Assembly: GCA_028641055.1 (NCBI GenBank)
Contig: CM054062.1
Span: 14,627,639-14,691,638 of the forward strand
From: Alopecurus myosuroides
Taxonomy: Eukaryota; Streptophyta; Magnoliopsida; Poales; Poaceae
DNA length: 64,000 nucleotides
Direction: 5' to 3'
Position 1 is the first letter of the stretch. Each line of letters opens with the position of its first letter. This document shows, in pieces, positions 32,985 to 45,120 of the stretch. The notes beneath the pieces are model-generated. The model was not told the origin of the DNA. It saw only the letters and a list, made by a program, of their open reading frames with translations, and searched no databases. Both the position numbers and the translations under genes were made by a program.

Positions 32985-34915
32985 TGTCACAACCCCGGAC
33001 CCAAAGGTATACATACTGTTATGCACTCCTAGTCATGGACCCACAAGGGCTTGAGGGTTACCAGCCTCGGCCGCAACAAAAAACGGCAGGCAGACCGGAT
33101 TCATCGGCACGCAGGCCGGATCACCACGGTACTACTACTCCTTGTGTCCATGCTAGTCATAACCAACTATACATATCAAAGCGTCCACGAATCGTATGAA
33201 ACTGAAGGAACGGGACCAAAGCTATACAAAGATGCTATGTGTCCAGAAAGTGCAACAACAATGAAGGGTTACTGGGGTTACCAAGCCCCAGGCCGAATCA
33301 CATCGGCAGGCGTGCTCGGAAATGGATCATCGGCTCCACAACCCCTCGACTACGACAACTATGCAGGCATAGACAAAACTGTATAACAATGAGCTCGAAA
33401 CCAACAACCGATCAAAGCAACACTCTAGACATGGAAACTGTATTAAACAAGCGTTATTAGAGTAGTTGTACAAACAGAGGTCACATGACCCAACATTAAA
33501 TCACACAACGGAAGGCAAATTATGTTGCTAATCAACAAGAACCAAAAAGGCCTAAGAGGCCGCAACATAAGGCGACGTCCCAGCCCATAGATTCCAGGCT
33601 GCTACCTGGGAACCCCAAACTACTCGTCGATGTCCACGTTGAAACACCACCGAAGTGAGGATCTCCACCTGAACCAAAATTAAGCAAACATGAGTATGGG
33701 AGGTACTCAACAAGACTTAGTTAACCTATTATATATCTTCTAGTTTCATAAAGGGTTTTATAAAGGTTGATTTGCGTAAAACAATCTTTATTTTCCAAAT
33801 CGAGGAGGAATAACACGTCTCATAGAACGTTTTCAAAACAGATGATAAACTCACTACTGTAATCATCATCTTTTCAATCCACCAACATCAATTCCCAGCA
33901 TCTCACATGCTACAAGGATCACCCCTCTCGGCATCTCCGAGGAGGCACCCTTCAAACATTGACTCAATGCTTTGTCAACATATTTTACGTCACGTTCAAG
34001 TTATCTATGGTCTTTTCATTCACCAAGTCGTCCTTAACCGTGGACACGACTTTTCGAAAAGTTTGCCCTGCAGGGATGTACACTTTACCCAGACGTACCA
34101 TCCGACTCTTAGTGTCACATGTACGCTCTTCCATGGAACGCGGCAGAGGATGGCTGGCCACGGCCTTTACCTTACCCGACCCTATCCATGAGTCAACCCA
34201 AGACAGGCCACCCCGTCAACAAGGAGTTGGCCATCCTCCTGACGGCACCTGTCTCTGTGAGGCGGGGTAAAGATCCGTGTACGTCCATCACTTGGCCCCG
34301 GTCACGCCCTAGCGGAGCATTTTGTTTTCAAAACCGTTTAAAAGGTTTTATTTGCGTTGCCGAATGGAAATCTCAAACTACGGGACTCATGGATCTGGTG
34401 AAACAAGTTAGTTGGTCGAGCGCGGTTACTAAGACCCCGCGTGTGGTTGCACGCTCAGTCTTGGCTTCAACTCGAGACCTTAATCCTAAGGTTAGCGAGT
34501 ATAGGACGAACAACCACTTCCCAAGTGGCCTCCCATACCAGCCTTAGTCAAGTTATCCACACAATGCTCATCTCACCACGTCATCATATCATACTAGGTT
34601 ATCGCAGCTCTGATTCATCAACCGAATGGAGCATAGGTAACAAACATATATGACTAAGCGAAGAAGATATGAGGCTCTGGCGATGCACACAAGCAAATCT
34701 GTGGCGGCTAGGAGCAGTGGATCAGGATATTGAGGCAATGCCGTATATAGGTGAACTATATCTACTGACATCAAATACTTTGGAATCGAATGCAAAGTAC
34801 GAGAATCAAATTATGTTGGAAAACGTATATGAGAAGATAAGAGGTTATGCTTGCCTTGGTTATAATAAAACCAGATAAAGATCTTCTGGAATAAGTGCTT
34901 GTCGGTTAGGATCAA

Positions 34916-34959
34916 CTATTCGCCATTGGAGTTGCTGGTCTTCACTTCGGGGTCGCGTT
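34916..34959 (-). other. Candidate LTR exon 2 of N
   Basis: On the minus strand a pyrimidine-rich stretch and 'cggtag' are followed by a 44-nt open segment. In the phase left by the ATG exon (36196-35812: 128 codons plus one base) it reads ERDPEVKTSNSNGE-stop. The right LTR copy (about 42322-42279) keeps the frame with Arg changed to Ser. Its position in the LTR corresponds to the DDDVE segment of T1 and T2. The splice is only predicted. Confidence 0.3.
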
Positions 34960-35811
34960 CTACCGAGGGGGAACAACACCGAAAAGAAGAACAACAATCA
35001 AACATGGCATCGATGCAATGCACAATATGTATGCATGAGCAAGTTAATGCACTGAAAATAAAGCCCTAAACATGATCGTTGGGTTGCTAGGGTTCGTATG
35101 TTGATTATGAAATTTTACTGAAATTATCCCCGAAATAGACCCCGGAGGGGCACTTCGGGCGACTATGAAAGTGAGTACAATTTTAATTGCTCAAATCGGT
35201 TTTAAAACATCATAAGTGGATTGCATTTGTAATTTTGAGCAATTTGGTATATAACTTTTAATTTTCTGATTTTGTTGATTAAAAACTTATTTTCCATTTT
35301 TAAAATGAATTAAACAACATTAAAATAATGGTCAAAATCAAATTTGACAAACATGTGTGAAAATGACATATTTGGGTAGATTTTATTTTTCTGAACATTT
35401 TCAATAATTTTCCACATTTTTCTGAGTTACAGAGATAAAGTTATTAATTATCCAATTTTAATTGTTTTCTGGAATTATTACACAGTGGGGCCCACATGTC
35501 AGTGTAATATCATTTTTCAAAAATAGAGAAAAGCCCGCGATGACGTCAACGTGATGCGAAGGTGACGTCACCTGCTCTGCTCCTCACAGATGATCCCAAA
35601 TTCCAGCGAATTCGCGTGCAATTAACGGAACCAACTATACCAGGAGGAAGAGGAGATCGAGGGGAATCTAGTGGTGGTAGCGGAACGACCAAATGGTCAC
35701 CGGAGACCTCGCCGGCATGAAGAACTGCGTCGGCTAGAAAAGGTGCACGGCGTCCGCGAGCTACATAGGGCTAGGAGGTAATTGGAGAGCTCCGGGGGAA
35801 CAGTAGCTCAC

Positions 35812-36196
35812 CCTGAGAGTCGTGGAAGCAACGGCGTGGTCGGGGACCATTGAAATCAACGGCGGCGAGCTCGGAGGCCGGCGGCCGGACCGGAAGAAGG
35901 AGGCCCGATTCCGGCGACAGGGGCACTCCCGTCAAGCATGGCTCTTCCAGGAGGCGTAGGAGGCCATGGCGGAGCTCCTGGTAGTCTCCATTTGTGCAGG
36001 GGTGGCCGGAGACGGCGACGCGAGGCATCGGCCGGAGAGGCTGTAGTTTAGGGTTTGGGTTCGATTCGAGGCAGGGAGAGGCAGAGAGAGCTGGACCGCG
36101 AGGGTGAGGAGAAGTGAGGGCCACGGCGTCGTTCTCTACCTTATCCCCGGGAGCATCAGCGGCAGGAGATGAGGAGGGAAGATCGACGGCGGCCAT
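35812..36196 (-). other. Candidate LTR exon 1 of N with ATG start
   Basis: ATG at 36196 opens a GC-rich frame (MAAVDLPSSSPAADAPGDK...) that runs 128 codons plus one base to a CAGG/GTGAGC donor-like site (GT at 35811-35810). Unspliced, it would continue to a stop at 35771. The right LTR has the same ATG (43540) but a one-base loss before the donor changes its phase. No known domain; Pro/Ser/Ala/Leu-rich, so composition alone could give such an ORF. The interest lies in the donor shared with the LTRs of T1, T2 and F. Confidence 0.35.
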
Positions 36197-36588
36197 GGAG
36201 ACAGCGAGCTGCTCCTATTGTCACGAGGAAGGAGACAAAAGGATATTTTCAAAAACCCCCTAGAATTTCTGAAAATTGCAAAGTAACCCCTTTCTATTTA
36301 AAAACTGAGAAGAAACAAGGTTTTTGAGGGCCTTTTTGCAAACAGAAAAATTTGCAAAAATATATTTGGAAACCTTATAAAATTTCCAAACTCACCATAT
36401 TTTTGTTTGTTGAAATTGAAATATTTTTCAGTTCAAATTTTTTAAAACCACATTAAGTAGTATTTGTGGTATTTTCTCAATTCCATTTAAATTGGTTCAA
36501 ACATGATTAAATTTTTGTTTCATGCATGTATGAGATGAACACAACACCACACACCCTAATTTAGCAAATTTGGGATGTTACAAATATA

Positions 36589-36596
36589 CCCCCCTT
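36589..36596 (-). other. Polypurine tract of N
   Basis: CCCCCCTT on the plus strand (AAGGGGGG on the minus strand), 6 bp from the LTR edge at 36582. Confidence 0.8.
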
Positions 36597-36600
36597 AAAA

Positions 36601-36619
36601 GAATCTCGTCTCGAGATTC
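36601..36619 (-). other. Pre-PPT perfect inverted repeat of N
   Basis: GAATCTCG, TCT, CGAGATTC: a perfect 8-bp stem with a 3-nt loop immediately internal to the polypurine tract, equivalent to the stems of T1, T2 and F. Confidence 0.85.
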
Positions 36620-39600
36620 CCGAAGGAGAAAGAAAGAAGGAACACCAGTTTTGAACGATCTTCTCGAACCTTACGGTTCTCTTCTTAAAGAGGTTGACCC
36701 GTAGCATCATGAAGTGTGGATTGTCTACACCTTAGGTGAGAGGGATAACTCTTAGGATTTGGTCTTCACAAAGATCGAGTATCTCATGGCTAACTCATGA
36801 CAGGAATGTTCATAAAGAACTGTTGAGTTATCGTGCATGAAACACATCAAGGTAACGGAGGGAATAAGAGAAGGTCTCAAGTTTATGGACGATGGTTCTT
36901 GAAAGGATTTAGAATATGAGCATTGCACAAGACTTTAAATCCTTTTGGAAAAGAAATGTTGAACAACTTATGACATCGAGGTTTCTTCGAAACAGAAAAC
37001 CAAGATTGGAAAGGATTGTCTTGGATACCACAACGTAATATCTGTAGACGGTGAGAACATGAGAAAACATTGTAGTCGTGCGTCGGAGAAAAATTGATAC
37101 ATGATCATGTTCACTCCTCGGAGTGGACACGGAAGATGAAGGAAGTTTCATTCCATTAAAGTTTGTCGAAAACTTTGTCAAAGATCGGAATGTTACTTCA
37201 TGACAGAAGATAAGCAACCACGGAATGTTGGAACATCGTAACTAAGGAGGAATTCTTGGTCACACCATAAGGATGGGTAACCAACGGGGATTGAACACCA
37301 GAAGGGAATAAGGAATCTCTTTCATGTTGTGGATTGTACGTAGCAATACGTATACCACATGGTTAAGACCCCATGGCTGAAGTGACTGACAAATTCACAC
37401 AATTGTGTCAGATGAACATCAAGTACCAACAACTTGAAAAGGGAATTGATCAATGGCGGTTACAAAACACCACAGAATGGTGTTCATGATGAACTTGTTT
37501 CCAATAGAACAAAGGTTTGGAGGATTTACAAAGAGACATTGGAAGAATCAACTTCCAGGTTCTCTTGGATGTTCTAAATACCAATATCAGACTTACAATA
37601 AGCCTTCAATAGGTCATCAGGTGAAAGTTAAACTTCAGATTGGTAGATCGGGGAGGGAAAACTTATAGCATAAGTCGCACAAGAATCCCCACAGAGAGTG
37701 GTTGTTCTTACGGATTCAAGGAGATACAATATTAGGCCTTACGGCTAATTGTGTCAACCACAACATCAACCATGCCGGGTTTTCCAATGGACCTAATTCA
37801 ATACCCTTGAGAAAACACCAACCATGATTGTTGCTTGATATTCAGCTCTGGTTAGTGGGTAGATAACTCAGACTCGGCATATTTGATAAAAAAGGTTGCA
37901 CCGGTTACAATTGAGATACATTTACTAGATTCTCAAGATATGGACTATGATGCCACACTCCAAAAGATGAGCGAGATTGCAGAACTCATGTATTAGCAGT
38001 TTGTGAAAGACGGTTGCACCTACATGGATTACTTGCAAAGAACCCATCATATTCCTTGTTAGGAAGATGATTAAGAGGATAACGAAATTCTTGGACTTCT
38101 TCTGTTTTACGAACAATCAGTCAGTGGCTTGGTGTGAGTGCAAACTTCTTCGAATAAATGGAGGTAACAACCTACCATCTCAAGAGTAGACCACACATGC
38201 ATGACCGATTTAGGCATTATTCCCGAAGGAACAAGAAACTATTCTCGGATCCATGGCGACAAATTTCACCAAAAGCACACGAACCCGAGAAAGTCACTTC
38301 GAACATCGAGAACACAGCATCGTGATGCCACAAAGATGGTTCTCAAAAGTTTCCAACATTGTTGTCATTTGTTCGACATGAACCTCTTGCAACTTGGAGA
38401 AAACAAGAATGTCGTAGATGGGATCAACAACACCTTTATCAAGACACTCCTAAAATAGGTATTCATATGATATATGAACAAGGCAGAATATTGGTCAGAC
38501 CAAACGACATGAAGGTATACTCGGGCAAAACACCATGAGTGGAAACACCATCAAGATAGTCCTTGGATCTTTTCTTGATTTGATGATAGCCCAAATCAAA
38601 TCAAAGGTAGGATGATAGCATGTCCACAAAGGAGATACTATCATTCTTCAACCCGAGAAAACTAGACATCCCATTGTAAAGGAACAAGTCAGGGAGAGCT
38701 CATGTCTTTCAACTCTCCAAGTTGTTGTTTAATCTCAACGAACCAGTTCTCGTTATCCAACAAGGTTTTCTTGGAGAAAAAAGTATTTCAAATTACCCCT
38801 TAATTAGACATTACGGTCAGGTAACAACCTGGTGATACTTCTAGAAAGACCACCAGAATATCACAACCTCCCGATATGTCTCGGAGTTTGAAAGGATTCT
38901 TGCTTTTCAAAGCAACTGATATGGTCTTGAGAGCTTCGACATAAACCTAACTCTATGGCCGAGAATGTACACCAGAATGAACGGATTCGATAACACCGTC
39001 AACTTCAACGAGATAATGGGTGACCAATAGTGCTAAGAAGGATATATATGTTTTCTTAGATTTTTCGAAGCAATAAGGATTGCTAAGAATATCTGATGCA
39101 CACATCAATACACACCCAAACTTCTCGAGCACTCATGCTTGGAGGAAGGGGGAGTGAAGGCGTGTAAGAGCATCACTTCATCAATAAGGCCATGCAAATC
39201 AACACAACCTCTTGATGCAAAAGAGTGTGATACTCGAAGGTAGAACAGAACAAAAGCTAATGAAACTTCTTTAATCTGTGGATTACAAAACTTTGACCTG
39301 GTCCTAGAGATGAACGAGGTACCGGAGTTCGTTTCTCCTGACATTCCAAGGTGGAACGTTCTGACGGAATACAATAGCAAATGCATTGGAAGACTCCAAC
39401 ACACATATGCATCTTTATTTCCACACAATGGAGAAAGGTAGAAAAACAACTAAAGATTAAGAACATGCTCCGGAAAATCCAGAGGTCACGTTGAATGCAC
39501 AGGGTAATACTCTTTTGTAAAACCCATGCTAAAGATTGGTATATATGAATTAAAAACGAAGATGTGAGAAACATGAAGAACACTCTTGTTGTGATACTTT

Positions 39601-40325
39601 TGATTCCGAGAGGAAACTTATGGCTTTTGGAGTTGATATTACCTAGCCATCCTAAGGTAGAGGATGTTCCTCAGGGTTAATAGAACGAGACTTGGGTTAA
39701 AGGTCAGCATCCTGTACTGATAGTGTGAGCATCGGAGAGTTAAGAAACCACACGATCCAACCCACTGCAACTCAGCACATTCCGGGACCTTCGGTTCAAG
39801 TCCAAGGGCTAAAAACACCACGAAAGGAGTGACTAATATGTGAGTGCCACAAAGTACTCTACAATTAGCAATCACGAGGTATCTTTCAAAAGACAAACAT
39901 AACTCCGGAAGAGTTTGGGCAGAGGATAACAGATACATTCGAGATGAAAAGCAGATCTCGAGGTTCAGGATTTGAGACTTTAGAACATGTAAGAATGTAG
40001 AATCCAGACAACTCTGAGAGATTATGATGGAAAGGAAATCTCCCAGTTTAAGAGATAACGGAATATGGAACACACACGACTCTAGAAACTCAACACTAGG
40101 TCAACTTGGGTAAAAGACGTCATTGCCAAAGAAGACACCTAGGTTTTGAATGACTTAGAACTTTTTCAAATCAAAACAGGTAAGGTGACCCAGAATTAGA
40201 GCGATACTAGGTAAGGAGCAAAAAGAATCCTAAAGAGATTTTCTCAATCCATTTGAAGTTTCAAATTAGTTTTCACAACTCTAGACTCAACATCGACCAA
40301 GCAGTAAGGTTTTCCTACAGGCAGT

Positions 40326-40340
40326 CCTGCTCTGATACCA
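40326..40340 (-). other. Primer binding site of N (tRNA-Met initiator type)
   Basis: The minus strand reads TGGTATCAGAGCAGG, five bases inside the right LTR (40346). It places the 5' end of N on the right. Confidence 0.9.
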
Positions 40341-40345
40341 TGACC

Positions 40346-43300
40346 TGTCACGACCCCGGACCCAAAGGTATACATACTATTATGCGCTCCTAGTGATGGA
40401 CCCACAAGGGCTTCAGGGTTACCAGCCCCAGCCGCAACAAACAACGGCAGGCAGACCGGAGTCATCGACACGCAGGCCGGATCACCACGGTACTACTACT
40501 CCTTGTGTCCATGCTAGTCATAACCAACTATGCAAATCAAAGCGTCCACGAATCGTATGAAACTGATGGAACGGGACCAAAGCTATACAGAGATGCTATG
40601 TGTCCAGAAAGTGCAACAACAATCGAGGGTTACTGGGGTTACCAAGCCCCAGGTCGAATCACATCGGCAGGCATGCTCGGAAATGGATCATCGGCTCCAC
40701 AACCCCTCGACTGCGACAACTATGCAGGCATAGCCAAAACTGTATAACAATGAGCTCAAAACCAACAACCGGTCAAAGCAGCATTCTAGACATGGAAACT
40801 GTATTAAACAGGTGTTACTAGAGTAGTTGTACAAACAGAGGTCACGTGACCCATTATTACATCAGACAACGGAAGGCAAATTATGTTGCTAATCAACAAG
40901 AACCAAAAAGGCCTAAGATGCCGCAACATAAGGCGACATCCCAGACCATATATTCCAGGCTGTTACCTGGGAACCCCAATCTACTCGTCGATGTCCACGT
41001 TGAAACACCACCGAAGTGAGGAACTCCACCTGAACCGAAATTAAGCAAACCTGAGTACGGGAGGTACTCAACAAGACTTAGTTAACCTATTATATATCTT
41101 CTAGTTTCATAAAGGGTTTTATGAAGGTTGATTTGCGTAAAGCAATCTTTATTTTCCAAATCGAGGAGGAATAGCATGTCTCATAGAAGGTTTTCAAAAC
41201 AGATGAGAAACTAACTACTGTAATCATCATCTTTTCAATCCACCAACATCAATTCCCAGCATCTCACATGCTACAAGGATCAACCCTCTCGGCATCTCCG
41301 AGGAGGCACCCTTTAAACATTGACTCCATGCTTTGTCAACATATTTTACGTCGTGTTCAAGTTATCTATGGTCTTTGCATTCACCAAGTCATCCTTAACC
41401 GTGGACACGGCTTTTCAAAAAGTTTGCCCCGCAGGGATGTACACTTTACCCACATGTACCATACGACTCTTAGCGCCACATGTACGCTCTTCCATGGAAC
41501 GCGGCAGAGGGTGGTTGGCCACGACCTTTTACCTTACCAGATCCTATCCTTGAGTCAACCCAAGACAGGGCCACCCCGTCAACAGGGAGTTGGCCATCCT
41601 CCTGACGGCACCTGTCTCTGTGAGGCGGGGTAAAGATCCGTGTACGTCCATCACTTGTCCCCGGTCACGCCCTAGCAGAGCATTTTGTGTTCAAAACCGT
41701 TTAAAAGGTTTTATTTGCGTTGCCGAATGGAAATCTTAAACTACGTGACTCATGGATCTGGCCAAACAAGTTAGTTGGTCGAGCGCGGTTTCTTAGACCC
41801 CGCGTGTGGTTGCACACTCAGTCTTGGCTTTCGCTCGAGACCTTAATCCTATGGTTAGCGAGTATAGGACGAACAACCACTTCCCAAGTGGCCTCCCATA
41901 CCAGCCTTAGTCAAGTTATCCACACAATGCTCATCTCACCACGTCATCATATCATACTAGGTTATCGCAGCTCTGATTCATCAACCAGATGGAGCAGGGG
42001 TAACAAACATATATGACTAAGCGAAGCAGATATGAGGCTCTAGCGATGCGCACAAGCAAATCTATGGTGGCTAGGAGCAGTGGATCAGGATATTGAGGCA
42101 ATGCAGTATATAGGTGAACTATATCTACTGACATCAAATACTTTGGAACCGAATGCAAAGTACGAGAATCAAATGATGTTGGAAAACGTATATGAGAAGA
42201 TAAGAGGTTATGCTTGCCTTGGTTATAAGAAAACCAGATTAAGATCTTCTGGAATAAGTGCTTGACTTGTCGGTTAGGATCAATTATTCGCCATTAGAGT
42301 TGCTGGTCTTCACTTCGGGGTCGCTTTCTACCGAGGGGGAACAACACCGAAAATAAGAACAAGAATCAAACATGGCATCGATGCAATACAGAATATGTAT
42401 GCATGAGCAATTTAATGCACTGAAAATAAATCCCTAAACATGATCGTTGGGTTGCTAGGGTTCGTATATCGATTATGAAATTTTACTGAAATTAGCCCCG
42501 AAATAGACCCCGGAGGGGCACTTCGGGCGACTATGGAAATGCGTATAATTTTAATTGCTCAAATGGGTTTGAAAACATCATAAATGGGTTGCATTTGTCA
42601 TTTTGAGAAATTTGGTATTTAACTTTTAATTTTCTGATTTTATTGATTAAAAACTTATTTTTCCCATTTTTAAAATGAATTAAAAAACATTAAAAAATGG
42701 TCAAAAATCAAATTTGACAAACATGTGTGAAAATGACATATTTGGGTAGATTTTATTTTTCTGAATATTTTTCCATATTTTTCTGAGTTACAGAGATAAA
42801 GTTATTAATTATCCAATTTTAATTGTTTTCTGGGCCCACATGTCAGTGTAATATCATTTTTCAAAAATAGAGAAAAGCCCGCGATGACGTCAGCGTGATG
42901 CGAAGGTGACGTCACCTGCTCTGCTCCTCACAGATGATCCCAAATTCCAGCGAATTCGCGTGCAATTAAGGGAACAAACTATACCAGGAGGAAGAGGAGA
43001 TTGAGGGGAATCTAGTGGTGGTAGCGGAACGACCAAATGGTCACCGGAGACCTCGTCGGCGTGAAGAACTTCGGCGACCGGAAAAGGTTTACGGTGTCCG
43101 CGAGCTACAAAGGGCTAGGAGGTGATTGGAGAGCTCCGGGGGAATCAGTAGCTCACCCTGAGAGTCGTGGAAGCAACCGCGTGGTCGGGGACCAACGAAT
43201 CAACGGTGGCGAGCTCGGAGGCCGGCGGCCGGACCGGAAGAAGGAGGCCCGATTCTGGCGACAGGGGCACTCCCGTCAAGCGTGGCTCTTCCAGGAGGCG

Positions 43301-43940
43301 TAGGAGGCCATGGCGGAGCTCCTGGTGGTCTCCATTTGTGCAGGGGTGGCCGGAGACGGCGGCGCGAGGCGGCGGCCGGAGAGGCAGTAGGTTAGGGTTT
43401 GGGTTCGATTCGAGGCAGGGAGAGGCAGAGAGAGCTGGACTGCGAGGGTGAGGAGAAGTGAGGGCCACAACGTTGTTCTCTACCTTATCCCCGGGAGCAT
43501 CAGCGTCAGGAGATGAGGAGGGAAGATCGACGGCGGCCATGGAGACAGCAAGCTGCTCCTACTTTCACGTGGAAGGAGACAAAAGGAAATTTTCGAAAAC
43601 CCCCTAGAATTTCTGAAAATTGCAAAGTAACCCCTTTCTATGTAAAAACTGAGAAGAAACAAGGTTTTTGAGGGCCTTTTGGCAAACTTAAAAATTTGCA
43701 AAAATACATTTTGGAAACCCTATAAAATTTCCAACCTCACCATATTTTTGTTTGGTGAAATTGAAATATTTTTCAGTTCAAATTTTTTTAAACCACATTA
43801 AGTAGTATTTGTGGTATTTTCTCAATTCCATTTAAATTCACAATTAAAATCGGTTCAAACATGATTAAATTTTTGTTTCATGCATGTATGAGATGAACAC
43901 AACACCACACGCTCTAATTTAGCAAATTTGGGATGTTACA
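40346..43940 (-). repeat. 5' LTR of N (3595 bp)
   Basis: Copy of 32985-36582. It contains the GC-rich ORF (ATG at 43540) with the GTGAGC site at 43156-43151, and paired 'gatgacgtca' motifs near 42882-42910 that resemble CRE/TGACG-type sites. Followed by the TCGGG duplication at 43941-43945. Confidence 0.93.
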
Positions 43941-44266
43941 TCGGGTTCCTCGTCTTGCACCATGGCATAGAGGAAAACCCCAACAAAATCAAGGCAATTG
44001 AAGTGATGCAGCCTCCACGGCGTATCAAGGACATGCAACGCCTTGCCGAGTGCATGGAAGCTCTTGGCTGGTTCATCTCCAGGCTCAGCAACAAGGCTCT
44101 GCCATTCTTCAAGATCATGAAGCGAACTGGTCCTTTCAAGTGGACTCCTGAAGCCGCTGCGGATTTTGAGGACCTCAAAAGTCATCTGGCCAGTCCACCC
44201 ATCATGGTGGCCCCACGACCTCGCGAGCCTCTAATGCTATACTTGGCAGACACCCCGCAAACATAA
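43941..44266 (+). pseudogene. Tat-type Ty3 pol (R), end of RT and start of RNase H
   Basis: Resumes the R frame after N: 'FLVLHHGIEENPNKIKAIEVMQPP.RIKDMQRLAECMEALGWFISRLSNKALPFFKIMKR', the connection/tether segment of Ty3 polymerases, then 'LMLYLADTPQT' at the start of RNase H. A stop follows at 44266. Confidence 0.85.
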
Positions 44267-45120
44267 AGTGTCGTCCTCGTGGAAAAATAGAAGGACTCGT
44301 CATCAAGAAGAAGAACACCGCGTCCCCAGACCCGGATTCACCCGACAAGGAAAGCCTTGGCGAGCCTTCTGCCGAGCCTCGCGAGGAGTAACCACCTGAG
44401 CCTCGTGAAGACCCACAAACCTCCGCGAGGAATCACCCTCCACACCTCGCAAGGACCCAGCTGAAGCGACAACTGAAACAAATCTCGTAGCTCATCTCGT
44501 CTACTTCGTCAACATTGTGCAAAGGGATGCACGTGAAAGGTACACAATGCAGCAAAAGCTCCTCTAAGCTCTCCTCATAGCTTCCAGGAAGCTACGTCAC
44601 TACTTCCAGGGCCACCCCATCAGGGTGACCTCATCACACCCTCTAGAGAAAGTCCTCCGCAGCTCCAACGCCATAGGGTATGTCGCTGAATGGAACGTCA
44701 AACTTCAAGGCTTCGAGCTAACATTACACACCACCAGAGCCATCAAGGGAGCCAATCTAGCGGACTTCACCGCCAAGCAGACCAACACCCATCTGGAGGA
44801 CAGAGAAGAAGAATCGTTACTACCGGGAAAGGCAACCCCTGCCAACTGGAAAATTAACTTTGATGGGGCATTCTCAGCAGAAGGCGCGGGGGCTCGCGTT
44901 GAACTCGCCTCTCCAACAGGAGACAAGCTCTTCTACGATGTCCATCTCGACTTCAACCCCACGGACAAGGTCTCCAACAACATCACTGAGTACCAGGGGC
45001 TTCTGGCGGGCCTCCGCGCCGCCATCACCCTTTGAATCAAGTGCGTCATCGTCAAAGGGGATTCACAACTACTTGTCAAATTATCCAACAAAATAAGGAC
45101 GGTTGCATGACCGCCTAACT
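44267..45120 (+). pseudogene. Tat-type Ty3 pol (R), RNase H and additional RNase H
   Basis: 44267-44624 is closed by stops but retains degraded RNase H in shifting frames. From 44625: 'TSHPLEKVLRSSNAIGYVAEWNVKLQGFELTL...GANLADFTA', the end of the first RNase H. A second RNase H follows from about 44847 ('WKINFDGAFSAEGAGARVELASP', '.NNITEYQGLLAGLRAA'). Two RNase H domains in series are a known mark of the Tat lineage. A stop at 45035 and frame changes follow ('VIVKGDSQLLVKLSNKI'). Confidence 0.85.

Larger units (their letters stand above)
32985..36582 (-). repeat. 3' LTR of N (3598 bp)
   Basis: Minus-strand order: AT-rich start (36582), GC-rich block with an ATG ORF at 36196, a GTGAGC donor-like site at 35811-35806, AT-rich stretch, acceptor-like AG at 34961-34960, then the LTR end at 32985. 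Differs from the right LTR by scattered substitutions and small indels. Confidence 0.93.
36583..40345 (-). mobile_element. Non-coding interior of element N
   Basis: 3.76 kb without a recognisable domain. The largest minus-strand ORFs (about 39639-40073 and 39105-39449) are under 150 codons, Phe/Leu/Ser-rich, and show no CCHC, DTG, YxDD or DDE motif. The primer site lies at its right end, and the polypurine tract and hairpin at its left end. LARD interiors are known for conserved non-coding RNA structure; whether this one is structured cannot be judged here. Confidence 0.75.
32985..43940 (-). mobile_element. N: non-autonomous long-LTR retrotransposon, 10.96 kb (LARD-like)
   Basis: Two near-identical 3.6-kb repeats (32985-36582 and 40346-43940) flank a 3763-bp interior. 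The tRNA-Met-type primer site lies beside the right repeat and the polypurine tract beside the left one, so the element reads on the minus strand. LTRs start TGTAACATCCC and end TGTGACA/CGTGACA. The interior shows no gag, protease, polymerase or integrase motif in any frame. Large LTRs with a non-coding interior match the LARD type described from barley. Shared LTR start, primer site and pre-PPT hairpin suggest a Tekay-like helper such as T1/T2. The 5-bp target duplication is intact. Confidence 0.88.

Noticed and set aside
36583..40345. Protein genes in the interior of N (for example 39639-40073)
   Set aside because: ORFs are short, hydrophobic and lack any gag, protease, polymerase or integrase motif; the AT-rich composition makes chance ORFs likely.
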